A DNA stretch of 64,000 nucleotides from positions 29,467-93,466 of the forward strand of contig NZ_CDBL01000004.1 in assembly GCF_000820005.1 (NCBI RefSeq), given 5' to 3'. Numbering within the stretch: position 1 is the first letter of the stretch; the number at the start of each line of letters is the position of its first letter. A program made the translations under genes and the position numbers. This document shows, piece after piece, positions 56,870 to 64,000 of this stretch. This DNA is from Aeromonas piscicola (lineage in GTDB: Bacteria; Pseudomonadota; Gammaproteobacteria; Enterobacterales; Aeromonadaceae). The notes under the pieces are model-generated. The model was given only the letters and a program-made list of their open reading frames with translations. It was not told the DNA's origin and ran no database searches.

Positions 56870-56900
56870 CGAACGCCACAGCTTTTCGCTGTGGCGTTCG
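56870..56900. terminator. hairpin after nupC
   Basis: 13-bp perfect stem CGAACGCCACAGC / GCTGTGGCGTTCG with a five-base loop, 25 bases beyond the nupC stop. The T tract is poor on both strands. Confidence 0.6.
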
Positions 56901-56925
56901 TCTTTACCTGAGTGTCAGGCAAATA

Positions 56926-58200
56926 TTACATGGCTGTCAGTGCCAGGAAGAAGCCTGCGATAGTGGCAGACATCAGGTTGGACAGAGAGCCGGCCAGTAC
57001 GGCCTTCAAACCAAATTTGGCAATGGTGCCGCGACGGTTCGGTGCCATGGAGCCCAGACCACCCAGCAGGATGGCAACGGAGGACAGGTTGGCAAAGCCG
57101 CACAGGGCGAAGGAGATGATGGCCTTGGTGTGGTCGGACATGGCCACGCCGTTGATCAGCACTTCATCCTTCAGATAAGGGGCGAAGTTCAGGTAAGCCA
57201 CGAACTCGTTCACCACCAGCTTCTGGCCGATGAAGGAACCGGCAACCACGGCCTCGCTCCAGGGTACACCGATCAGGAAGGCCAGCGGGGAGAACAGCCA
57301 GCCCAGCAGCAGTTCCAGGGAGAGCTGCGGATAACCGAACCAGCCACCCACACCGGCGAAGATGCCGTTGATCATGGCGATGAGGCCGATGAAAGCCAGC
57401 AGCATGGCACCCACGTTCAGGGCCAGTTGCAGACCGGCGGAGGCACCGGCGGCGGCGGCATCGATCACGTTGGCAGGCTTGTCTTCCAGATCGCCATCGG
57501 CATTGTTTTCGTCATAGTTGGGGGTCTCGGTTTCCGGTACCAGCAACTTGGCGAACAGCAGACCACCCGGGGCAGCCATAAAGGAGGCGGCGATCAGGTA
57601 TTCCATCTTGACGCCCATGGAGGCATAACCGGCCAACACGGAACCGGCGACAGAGGCCAAGCCACCACACATGACGGCGAACAGCTCGGAGTCAGTCATC
57701 TTGGAGATGAAGGGACGCACCACCAGCGGGGCTTCGGTCTGACCGACGAAGATGTTGGCCGTGGCAGAGAGGGATTCGGTACGGGACGTACCCAGTACTT
57801 TTTGCAGGCCACCACCCAGCAGCTTGATCACCCACTGCATGATGCCCAGATAATAGAGAACCGCGATCAGGGAGGAGAAGAAGATGATGACTGGCAGAAC
57901 ACGGAAGGCAAAGATAAAGCCGCCGCCGCCGAACACTTCAAACATCTTGTTGCTGACCAGACCACCGAACAGGAATTCGATACCGTTTTGACCATAACCG
58001 ATGACGCTGGAAACGGCATCGGATACACCCACCAGAATATCTCGGCCAACCGGGACGTACAGCACGAATGCACCCAGTCCAGCTTGAATTGCAAAGGCAC
58101 CGGCTACGGTGCGAATTTTTATTGCTTTGCGATTACTGGAGAACAGCACCGCGATAAGGATGAGTGTTGCCATCCCTACCAGACCCATAATCAAATTCAT
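56926..58200 (-). CDS. nupC: concentrative nucleoside transporter NupC
   Basis: Inner-membrane CNT family carrier importing nucleosides with protons or sodium; supplies the Deo enzymes. Around ten membrane helices; [40 protein letters not shown] near residue 160 is the family substrate region, and [21 protein letters not shown] near the C-terminus is also typical. 424 residues from ATG 58200, with GAGGA upstream; an open frame to 58269 adds a non-conserved segment. Confidence 0.95.
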   Translation of the reverse strand: MNLIMGLVGMATLILIAVLFSSNRKAIKIRTVAGAFAIQAGLGAFVLYVPVGRDILVGVSDAVSSVIGYGQNGIEFLFGGLVSNKMFEVFGGGGFIFAFRVLPVIIFFSSLIAVLYYLGIMQWVIKLLGGGLQKVLGTSRTESLSATANIFVGQTEAPLVVRPFISKMTDSELFAVMCGGLASVAGSVLAGYASMGVKMEYLIAASFMAAPGGLLFAKLLVPETETPNYDENNADGDLEDKPANVIDAAAAGASAGLQLALNVGAMLLAFIGLIAMINGIFAGVGGWFGYPQLSLELLLGWLFSPLAFLIGVPWSEAVVAGSFIGQKLVVNEFVAYLNFAPYLKDEVLINGVAMSDHTKAIISFALCGFANLSSVAILLGGLGSMAPNRRGTIAKFGLKAVLAGSLSNLMSATIAGFFLALTAM

Positions 58201-58277
58201 TATTAACACTTCCTCTTTAGTAGCACCTTCCAGCTTGTTAACAACTTGTATCTCAAAGCCATCAATCAAGGGTGCGC

Positions 58278-58320
58278 ATTATACTAATTACGGTGCGACA
58301 AAGTAGAATGCTGGTCACAT
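58278..58320 (-). promoter_or_regulatory. nupC promoter with CRP-like half site
   Basis: On the minus strand AAATGTGA (ends near 58320, one perfect CRP half site) and a TATAAT at 58278-58283. The site's centre would be near -41, the class II position. The second half site is poor, so CRP control is a guess based on nucleoside genes elsewhere. Confidence 0.45.
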
Positions 58321-58413
58321 TTTATAAGCATGAAATACGCTAGAGGTCGTCAAATTAGACCGCAAACGATTTTTACTCGCCCCATTTTTTATCATGATGC
58401 TATCAAGAGTTAA

Positions 58414-59202
58414 TCAGGTGTTAATTTCAGAGTATCCGAGCGGGAAAGTGTGAAAAGTGGATTCATGTAACACCGCGACAACATGACTCAAGGGCTGTTG
58501 CCGCAATTCGGCCAAGAGTTGCGCAATCTTCGGCAAGTTGGCGGGGGTATTCGGAATGCCCTGCTGACCCTGCAACGGCATGTCGGGCGCATCCGTTTCC
58601 AGCAGCAGAGCCTCCAGCGGCATGTCGCGGATCGCCTCACGGGTCTTGTTGGCCCGCTCATAGCTGATGACGCCACCGATCCCCAGCCGAAACCCAAGCT
58701 GCCAGAACGCCCGCGCCTGTTGCAACGAACCGCTGAAGGCGTGGATGACGCCCCCCTTTGCCGGTTTGAAGCGGCGCAGGATTTTGGCAACCGTGTCGTT
58801 GGCCCGCACCGAATGGACTATCAGTGGCAACTCATGCTCCATGGCCAGCCTGATCTGCGCCTCGAACCAGGCAAGCTGTCCCTCCTGCGGCACCTGGCTG
58901 CGCAGATCCAGCCCGCACTCCCCGACCGCCACCAAGCCACGGGGTCGGGCAGCCAATAACGCCTGCAATCGCGTCAGTGTTCCCTGGGTCTGGGTGCCCA
59001 CATACCAGGGGTGAATGCCCAGCCCGTAGGTGATTCCCGGGTACTGCTCCGCCAGCGCCATCACGCGAGTCCAGTTTTCCTCTCCCACGGCGGGGATGAT
59101 ATACTCGCCCACCCCCAACTGCCGGCACTCGGCCAGCAGCGCCGCCCGGTCTGGATCGAAGACGGGAAAATCGAGATGGCAATGGGTGTCGATCAGTTGC
59201 AT
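58414..59202 (-). CDS. TatD-family metal-dependent hydrolase
   Basis: 262 residues, TIM-barrel DNase/phosphoesterase family. Metal ligands: DTHCHLDF at residues 5-12, GECGLDL near residue 93, VHSVRAND near residue 129, IHAFSG near residue 153 and LLETDAPDMPL near residue 203. Closest by eye to YjjV, which is also near the deo genes in Escherichia coli. Substrate may be DNA 3' ends or another phosphoester. Confidence 0.9.
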   Translation of the reverse strand: MQLIDTHCHLDFPVFDPDRAALLAECRQLGVGEYIIPAVGEENWTRVMALAEQYPGITYGLGIHPWYVGTQTQGTLTRLQALLAARPRGLVAVGECGLDLRSQVPQEGQLAWFEAQIRLAMEHELPLIVHSVRANDTVAKILRRFKPAKGGVIHAFSGSLQQARAFWQLGFRLGIGGVISYERANKTREAIRDMPLEALLLETDAPDMPLQGQQGIPNTPANLPKIAQLLAELRQQPLSHVVAVLHESTFHTFPLGYSEINT

Positions 59203-59245
59203 GTCGCTTTCACCTGTTTGTCGTACTTGATGGGTCTACTCAATA

Positions 59246-59860
59246 ATGAAACGCTCAAATCATGGCTTTACCCTGATAGAACTGGTGATGGTCATCATAG
59301 TGCTGGGGATTCTGGCCATAACGGCAATGCCCCGCTTCATCAATATCAAGGATGATGCCCTCAAGAGCACGGTTGCTACCACCGCCGGCAGCTTCGCCAG
59401 CGCGGTGCAGCTTGCCCATGCTGGCTGGGTGGTCAAGGCGCAGGATCAGGCACTCTACAATCTGGGCAGCATGGGTCAACGCAACCTCGACATCAACCGT
59501 TATGGCTGGCCCGCCGGCACAGACGAAGATCAGGGCCGCAAGGGGATCAATGAGCCCTATGTTCCGGGTCAGGGAGACTACATCTCGGTCAGTAACCAGT
59601 CAGATTGCCGCCTGCTGTTTCAGGGGCTGCTGGACAGCAGCTATACCGTCGCCTCGGTCGATCAGGATCCCGAGATCCAGGCCGGAGCCGACTACCTGTC
59701 CAGCGAGCAACCCGGCAACCATATAGATGAAGATGGCGAGCCTCACAGCAACTGCCGATATACCCTGCGCGACTCCATCGCCCGCTTCCCGGCCAACCCG
59801 GATGGATTGAGCTTTGACTACAACAGCGTTACCGGGGCCGTGACGCGCAATTTTGATTGA
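59246..59860 (+). CDS. type IV pilin-like protein (pseudopilin)
   Basis: 204 residues. Class III signal peptide MKRSNHG|FTLIELVMVIIVLGILAITAMP, with the Gly at -1 and Glu at +5, followed by the usual hydrophobic helix. A Cys pair (SDCRLLF near residue 119, SNCRYTL near residue 168) could form the pilin disulphide loop. It resembles MSHA-type minor pilins. No other pilus assembly gene is next to it. Needs PilD for processing. Confidence 0.87.
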   Translation: MKRSNHGFTLIELVMVIIVLGILAITAMPRFINIKDDALKSTVATTAGSFASAVQLAHAGWVVKAQDQALYNLGSMGQRNLDINRYGWPAGTDEDQGRKGINEPYVPGQGDYISVSNQSDCRLLFQGLLDSSYTVASVDQDPEIQAGADYLSSEQPGNHIDEDGEPHSNCRYTLRDSIARFPANPDGLSFDYNSVTGAVTRNFD

Positions 59861-60011
59861 GTGACGTGACGTCACCCTCCGACATAGGCTCCTCCTGCTC
59901 ATCTTCGTCATAACGCACCGGCGCGCAGCAGCGCCGGTTCTCCGGTGTGAGTCCCCACTCCTGACACCAGCCATCGTAGCGAGCCAACCAGCGTAACAAG
60001 ATACCTTTCAT
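59829..60011 (-). CDS. small conserved protein, possibly DUF5363
   Basis: 60 residues starting MKGILLRWLARYDGWCQEWG followed by LTPENRRCCAPVRYDED. Compact basic N-terminus and acidic tail. The WCQEWGLTPENRRCC core resembles the small DUF5363 group from memory. Its 3' end overlaps the pilin gene by 32 bases on the opposite strand. Function unknown. Confidence 0.6.
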   Translation of the reverse strand: MKGILLRWLARYDGWCQEWGLTPENRRCCAPVRYDEDEQEEPMSEGDVTSLNQNCASRPR

Positions 60012-60100
60012 GGTCTGCACCTCATCCTGTCGTCCCCTTCTATTTCCCACCCCGCTGTCCAAGTCCGATGCCATGGCTCGGCACCTGAATGGCAGGCATA

Positions 60101-60129
60101 AAAAACGACTCCATTTGGAGTCGTTTTTA
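60101..60129. terminator. bidirectional terminator after the rlmD-like gene
   Basis: AAAACGACTCC / GGAGTCGTTTTT stem with an ATTT loop. Confidence 0.83.
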
Positions 60130-60173
60130 ACAGAGCCATCTGGCTAATTCAATCGCTGCGGCGCGAGTACCTG

Positions 60174-61526
60174 TCAGCCCTTTGCAGGCAGGCTCAGGCG
60201 GGCGACCGCCTCCACATGCATGGAGTGCGGGAACATGTCGACTGGCTGCACCTCGTCCAGCACGAAGCCCTGCTTGACCAGCCAAGCGAGATCGCGGGCC
60301 AGAGTCTGCGGGTTGCAGGAGACATAGACCAGACGGCGCGGCGCCATGGCGACCAGGGTCTGCAGCACCGCCTTATCACAGCCCTTGCGGGGCGGATCCA
60401 GCACTACCACGTCGGCGGTCACGCCCTGGGAGTGCAGCTCGGGCATCAGCTGCTCAGCCTTGCCCACGTGGAATTCGGTGTGCTCTATGCCGTTGAGGGC
60501 AGCGTTGCGACGGGCATCGCTGATGGCGCTCTCCACCGATTCTATCCCCACTACCTTGGCGGCCTTGCCAGCCAGGAACAGGGAGATGGTGCCGATACCG
60601 CAATAGATGTCGAACACCGTCTCGTTGCCGGTCAGCTCGGCATACTCAAGGGCGCTGGAGTAGAGCACATCGGTCTGGGTCGGGTTGTTCTGGAAGAAGG
60701 AGAGCGGCGAGATCTCGAACGCGAGTTCATGGATCTTGTCGCGGATCACCCCTTCACCCAGCAGCACCCGGTTGCTCGCACCCAGAATGCGGTTGGTGCG
60801 CTCATCGTTGATGTTCTGCACCAAGGTGGTGATGGGCAGATCGCTCAAGCTCGCCAGCAGCTCGGCTTCGAACGGCAGCGTTTCACCCAGGGTCACCAGC
60901 ACCACCATCAGCTCGCCGCTCTTGAAGCCCTTGCGGGTCATCAGGTTGCGCACGCAGCCGGAGTGGTTCACTTCGTCATAGGCGGCGATGTCATGCTCGC
61001 GCATCCAGTTGCGCACCCGGGCGTTCAGTTCCACGTGTAGCGGATCCTGCACGGCACAATCGTCCGCGGTGATGAGATCGTGGGAGTGCTTGCGATAAAA
61101 ACCAATCTCGGCACCGGCCTCACAGCCACGCACCGCATATTGCGCCTTGTTGCGATAGGCGAACGGGCTCTCCATGCCGAGGATGGGGTTAACTGTGGTG
61201 TCACCCAGCCCGACCTGTTCCAGTGCGCTCTGCACCAGTGCCTGCTTGAGCTTGAGCTGGGCCGGGTAGGCCAGCGGGCGCACCTGGCAGCCACCGCACT
61301 CTGTGTTGGGGCAGAAATCGGCGACCCGATCGGCAGACGGCTGGAGCAGCTCGGTTACCTTGCCATGCAGATAGTTTGGCTTGACCTCGGTCAGCTCCAC
61401 CAACGCCTGCTCACCGGGCAGCAGACCCTCGACAAACAGGGGGCGATCGAACAGGCGTCCCTTGCCATCCCCTTTGTCGGTCAGTTCCAGGATCTCGATC
61501 TGGTGTTGATGTCCCACTAACGGCAT
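60174..61526 (-). CDS. rlmD: 23S rRNA (uracil-C5)-methyltransferase, RlmD/RumA family
   Basis: SAM-dependent m5U methyltransferase. N-terminal TRAM domain (HQIEILELTDKGDGKGRLFDRPLFVEGLLPGE), [4Fe-4S] cysteines in FCPNTECGGCQ near residue 84, Gln motif LSFFQNN near residue 300, SAM motif FDIYCGIGTISLFLAG near residue 325 and catalytic VYVSCNPQTLARD near residue 418. 450 residues. GGAG six bases before ATG 61526 fixes the start. Wording of the core (GIESVESAISDARRNAALNG, DPPRKGCD) recalls the RlmCD/YefA type of Firmicutes more than enterobacterial RlmD, so the exact target uridine is uncertain. Confidence 0.87.
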   Translation of the reverse strand: MPLVGHQHQIEILELTDKGDGKGRLFDRPLFVEGLLPGEQALVELTEVKPNYLHGKVTELLQPSADRVADFCPNTECGGCQVRPLAYPAQLKLKQALVQSALEQVGLGDTTVNPILGMESPFAYRNKAQYAVRGCEAGAEIGFYRKHSHDLITADDCAVQDPLHVELNARVRNWMREHDIAAYDEVNHSGCVRNLMTRKGFKSGELMVVLVTLGETLPFEAELLASLSDLPITTLVQNINDERTNRILGASNRVLLGEGVIRDKIHELAFEISPLSFFQNNPTQTDVLYSSALEYAELTGNETVFDIYCGIGTISLFLAGKAAKVVGIESVESAISDARRNAALNGIEHTEFHVGKAEQLMPELHSQGVTADVVVLDPPRKGCDKAVLQTLVAMAPRRLVYVSCNPQTLARDLAWLVKQGFVLDEVQPVDMFPHSMHVEAVARLSLPAKG

Positions 61527-61659
61527 GAGCGGCTCCAAAGGCGTAGAAAATGATGGGGAAAATGGGGCAAGCCCATTAAGGGTGGCAGAGTTTAGCGGAG
61601 ATCCTGTCAAATTGCAGGCATAAAAGGTGGGGCAAGGCGCACTCCACTTTTGCAGACAT

Positions 61660-61686
61660 AAAAAAGCCGCCGGCATAACCGGCGGC
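61660..61686 (-). terminator. terminator of amtB
   Basis: GCCGCCGG / CCGGCGGC stem followed by six T on the minus strand, 29 bases after the amtB stop. Confidence 0.87.
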
Positions 61687-61714
61687 GATCCTGTCAGCAA
61701 GTAACCCGACGCTG

Positions 61715-63157
61715 TTACAGGCTATAGGCTTTTTCACCGTGGGTGGTGACATCCAGCCCTTCCCGCTCCGCATCTTCCTTCACTCGCAGGCCGATGAGCA
61801 GATCCACCAGCTTGTAGGCCACGACCGAGACAATCCCGGACCAGAGGATGGTGACCCCGACCCCGATGGCCTGGATCTTGACCTGGGCCAGGATGGAGTA
61901 GCCTTCCGCAACCTGGTTGGTGACGTAGTCCCACACTCCGGTGCCGCCCAGATCCGGGCTGGCAAAGACGCCGGTCAGCAGGGCACCGAGAATGCCGCAC
62001 ACCCCATGCACGCCAAACACATCCAGGCTGTCATCCGCTCCCAGCAGGCGCTTGAGACCGTGAACCCCCCACAAACCGGCCACGCCGCTGATGAGGCCCA
62101 TCACCAGGCCACCGCCAACCCCGACGAAACCGGCTGCCGGGGTGATCACCACCAGACCGGAGACGGCGCCGGAGGCAGCACCCAGCAGGGAAGGACGGCC
62201 CTTCATCACCCACTCGGCCAAGGTCCAGGAGAGCGCAGCCGCCGCCGGTGCCACCCAGGTGTTGATGAAAGCCAGTGCGGCTATGCCGTTGGCTTCCAGC
62301 GCGGAGCCGGCGTTGAAACCGAACCAGCCGAACCAGAGCAGGGAGGCCCCTATCATGGTCATGGTGAGACTGTGCGGTGTCATGGGATCACGCCCGTAAC
62401 CCAGACGCTTGCCTACCAGATAGGCCCCCACCAGACCCGCCACGGCGGCATTGATGTGCACCACTGTGCCGCCCGCAAAATCCAGTGCACCATGCTGGAA
62501 CAGATAACCGGCCGTCGCCGTCGCGGTCGCCGCCGCCTCGGCCGTGGTGTAGGCATCCGGACCCGCCCAGTACCACACCATGTGGGCCAGCGGTATATAG
62601 GCGAAGGTGAACCAGATCACCGAGAACAGCAGCACGGCGGCGAACTTGATGCGCTCGGCGAAGGCGCCCACTATCAGGCCGCAGGTGATGGCCGCAAAGG
62701 CCCCCTGGAACACCACGTAGATGAACTCGCTGATGCCGACCCCCTTGCTGAAAGTCGCCGCAATGGAGTCAGGAGTGACCCCCTTGAGCAGCGCCTTGCC
62801 GAAGGAACCGTAGACACTGTTGCCCTCGGTGAAGGCCAGCGAATAACCGTAGAGGATCCACAGCACGCAGATGAGCGAGAACAGGGTGAACACCTGCATC
62901 AACACGCTCAGCATGTTCTTGCTGCGCACCAGGCCGCCATAGAACAGGGCCAGTCCCGGAATGGACATCAGGATCACCAGTGCCGCAGACAGCAGCATCC
63001 AGCTGTTGTCCCCCTTGTTGATGGTCACAGCGGCAGCGACTGGCGCCGCGGCTTGCACGACGTCGGCCGATGCGGCCACCACCTCTTCAGCCCAACTGGG
63101 GGCGGCCAGCAAGGCGGCAAGCGCCAACAGGCCAGTCATCATGAGTCTCTTGAGCAT
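61715..63157 (-). CDS. amtB: ammonium transporter AmtB
   Basis: Inner-membrane ammonium channel. Signal peptide ending near SWA (residue 23), then eleven membrane helices. The pore His pair is visible in GTVVHINAAVAGLVG near residue 205 and VFGVHGVCGILG near residue 370; the C-terminal regulatory tail ends EGLDVTTHGEKAYSL, the GlnK-binding type. 480 residues, longer than Escherichia coli AmtB because of a longer periplasmic N-terminus. GGAG eight bases before ATG 63157 sets the start. No glnK beside it; the 500 bases upstream have no gene. Confidence 0.95.
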   Translation of the reverse strand: MLKRLMMTGLLALAALLAAPSWAEEVVAASADVVQAAAPVAAAVTINKGDNSWMLLSAALVILMSIPGLALFYGGLVRSKNMLSVLMQVFTLFSLICVLWILYGYSLAFTEGNSVYGSFGKALLKGVTPDSIAATFSKGVGISEFIYVVFQGAFAAITCGLIVGAFAERIKFAAVLLFSVIWFTFAYIPLAHMVWYWAGPDAYTTAEAAATATATAGYLFQHGALDFAGGTVVHINAAVAGLVGAYLVGKRLGYGRDPMTPHSLTMTMIGASLLWFGWFGFNAGSALEANGIAALAFINTWVAPAAAALSWTLAEWVMKGRPSLLGAASGAVSGLVVITPAAGFVGVGGGLVMGLISGVAGLWGVHGLKRLLGADDSLDVFGVHGVCGILGALLTGVFASPDLGGTGVWDYVTNQVAEGYSILAQVKIQAIGVGVTILWSGIVSVVAYKLVDLLIGLRVKEDAEREGLDVTTHGEKAYSL

Positions 63158-63617
63158 ACAGCCATCTCCTTCCCTGTCGTCCCGGCACCTGTCCGGGTCC
63201 ATTTCCTGATATGAACATCGAATCCGACAATCCACACAAACTCACACTCAGCACACACTTGCCACTGCCCTGGTCATGCTTCCTTCATCGGGCAGCGTCA
63301 TGGCGACATGATTGCTTTAAAGCATAAAGTGAGCCAACTAAATAAATTACTTATAATCAATATCTTAACATCAAGCAGGCTGACCAATGCACCAGATTGG
63401 ATCACAAGGTGCGCCAACCTGAGCAAGCGCGCACTTCTGCTGTGCAGTGCAACCAGCACGCACCGAAATAGAGCAGATCATAAGCCGGAACAGATTGCAG
63501 AGCGGTGACGGACACACAGCCGAATGCGGCAGAAGCAAGCCAGCATAGGAGCGATGAGAGTGATCTTGGAAAAAGGGATAAAAAAGAGAGCACCATGCAG
63601 AAAAGATGCAGAAAAAC

Positions 63618-63645
63618 AAAAGGCCATCATTGCTGATGGCCTTTT
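63618..63645 (-). terminator. terminator after tRNA-Leu
   Basis: AAAAGGCCATCA / TGATGGCCTTTT stem with a TTGC loop, 15 bases beyond the tRNA on the minus strand. Confidence 0.83.
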
Positions 63646-63659
63646 GTCACTGAATCTAA

Positions 63660-63745
63660 TGGTGCCCGGGGTCGGACTCGAACCGACACGATTATTCATC
63701 GGCGGATTTTGAATCCGCTGCGTCTACCGATTTCGCCACCCGGGC
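63660..63745 (-). tRNA. tRNA-Leu (anticodon CAA)
   Basis: 86-nt tRNA with a long variable arm; acceptor GCCCGGG/CCCGGGC, anticodon loop TTCAAAA, CCA encoded. Single gene with its own terminator. Confidence 0.96.
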
Positions 63746-63888
63746 AACTGCGAGGGATTATACGAATGGCGCGATGCCATGCAAGGTGTTTTTCTCGTGC
63801 GCACTCTCGTTTGCTCATTTATTCAACGCCTTGCCGATGCGGGGTCAGTTACATAGAATGCCCGCATCATATTAATGGAATAAGAACG

Positions 63889-64000
63889 ATGGCCAAACGT
63901 AAACCAGTCCAACCCACATCCCCCCCCCACACAGTCCCCCACTACCCTTCGGCGGGCTTGTTGCGCCGACTCGGCGCCCTGCTCTATGACTATCTGGTAG
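63889..64000 (+). CDS. RDD family membrane protein, 3' end outside window
   Basis: 37 codons visible. Begins MAKRKPVQPTSPPHTVPHYP and then reads SAGLLRRLGALLYDYLV, the start of an RDD domain (R-R-L-G-A and Asp). RDD proteins are small multi-span inner-membrane proteins, some acting as cation antiporters. Divergent from tRNA-Leu. The rest of the gene is cut off. Confidence 0.8.
   Translation, partial: MAKRKPVQPTSPPHTVPHYPSAGLLRRLGALLYDYLV

Noticed and set aside
63255..63275. Sigma54-like TGGCA...TGCT upstream of amtB
   Set aside because: Spacing between the GG and GC elements is one base too short for a functional -24/-12 promoter.

Overview
The window looks like a chromosomal core segment of a gammaproteobacterium, most likely an Aeromonas or close relative. 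This is an inference: GC content is high, and local gene orders mix those known from Escherichia (gapA-yeaD, cydABX-ybgE-ybgC-tolQRAB-pal-cpoB followed by Val/Lys tRNA genes, srmB/trmN6, serB/ytjB) and Vibrio (radA, PilZ protein, serB, deo genes, nupC). No prophage, insertion sequence, CRISPR array or rRNA operon was seen. Genes are dense and mostly housekeeping.

1-5.2 kb: 3' part of gapA, a hexose-6-phosphate mutarotase, nadA and a dCache-type chemoreceptor. 5.2-5.9 kb: a six-gene tRNA operon with alternating Val(TAC) and Lys genes. 6-15 kb, all on the minus strand: the cyd oxidase genes (cydA, cydB, cydX, ybgE) and then the Tol-Pal envelope operon (ybgC, tolQ, tolR, tolA, tolB, pal, cpoB). 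Between pal and cpoB sits an unusual 74-bp tandem repeat made of copies of the cpoB start. 15-15.95 kb: a regulatory region with two perfect FNR-type boxes and a likely small-RNA or small-protein gene coding for a 25-residue basic peptide. 16-21.7 kb: ruvBA, a second chemoreceptor and proS.

21.8-30 kb is a looser set of single genes: an SDR enzyme, an outer-membrane barrel, a PCu(A)C copper chaperone, an enoyl-CoA hydratase-like protein, a CatB-type acetyltransferase, a secreted ParB-like protein, an orphan OppA-like binding protein and small secreted proteins. 29-34 kb: yggU, yggT, proC and yggS, divergent from pilT-pilU, then yaaA. 35-37 kb: srmB divergent from trmN6, whose known substrate, tRNA-Val(UAC), is encoded three times in the tRNA array. 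37-40.4 kb: two tandem brnQ transporters with a nearly identical 3' tract. 40.4-43.8 kb: zur-cheX-small membrane protein, dusA with a coupled 49-codon ORF, and hupA. 44-49 kb: rsd, a small PilZ protein, radA and a large protein with two PilZ domains. 49-52 kb: an alpha/beta hydrolase, and serB divergent from ytjB. 52-59 kb: a complete deoxynucleoside catabolism cluster (nupC uptake, xapX, deoC, deoA, deoB, deoD), plus a TatD-family nuclease. 59-64 kb: a lone pseudopilin, an rlmD-like methyltransferase, amtB without glnK, tRNA-Leu(CAA) and the start of an RDD membrane protein.

The most unusual items are the cpoB-start repeat array, the 25-codon small gene upstream of cydA, a partial duplication of the proC start, and the homogenised tandem brnQ pair.
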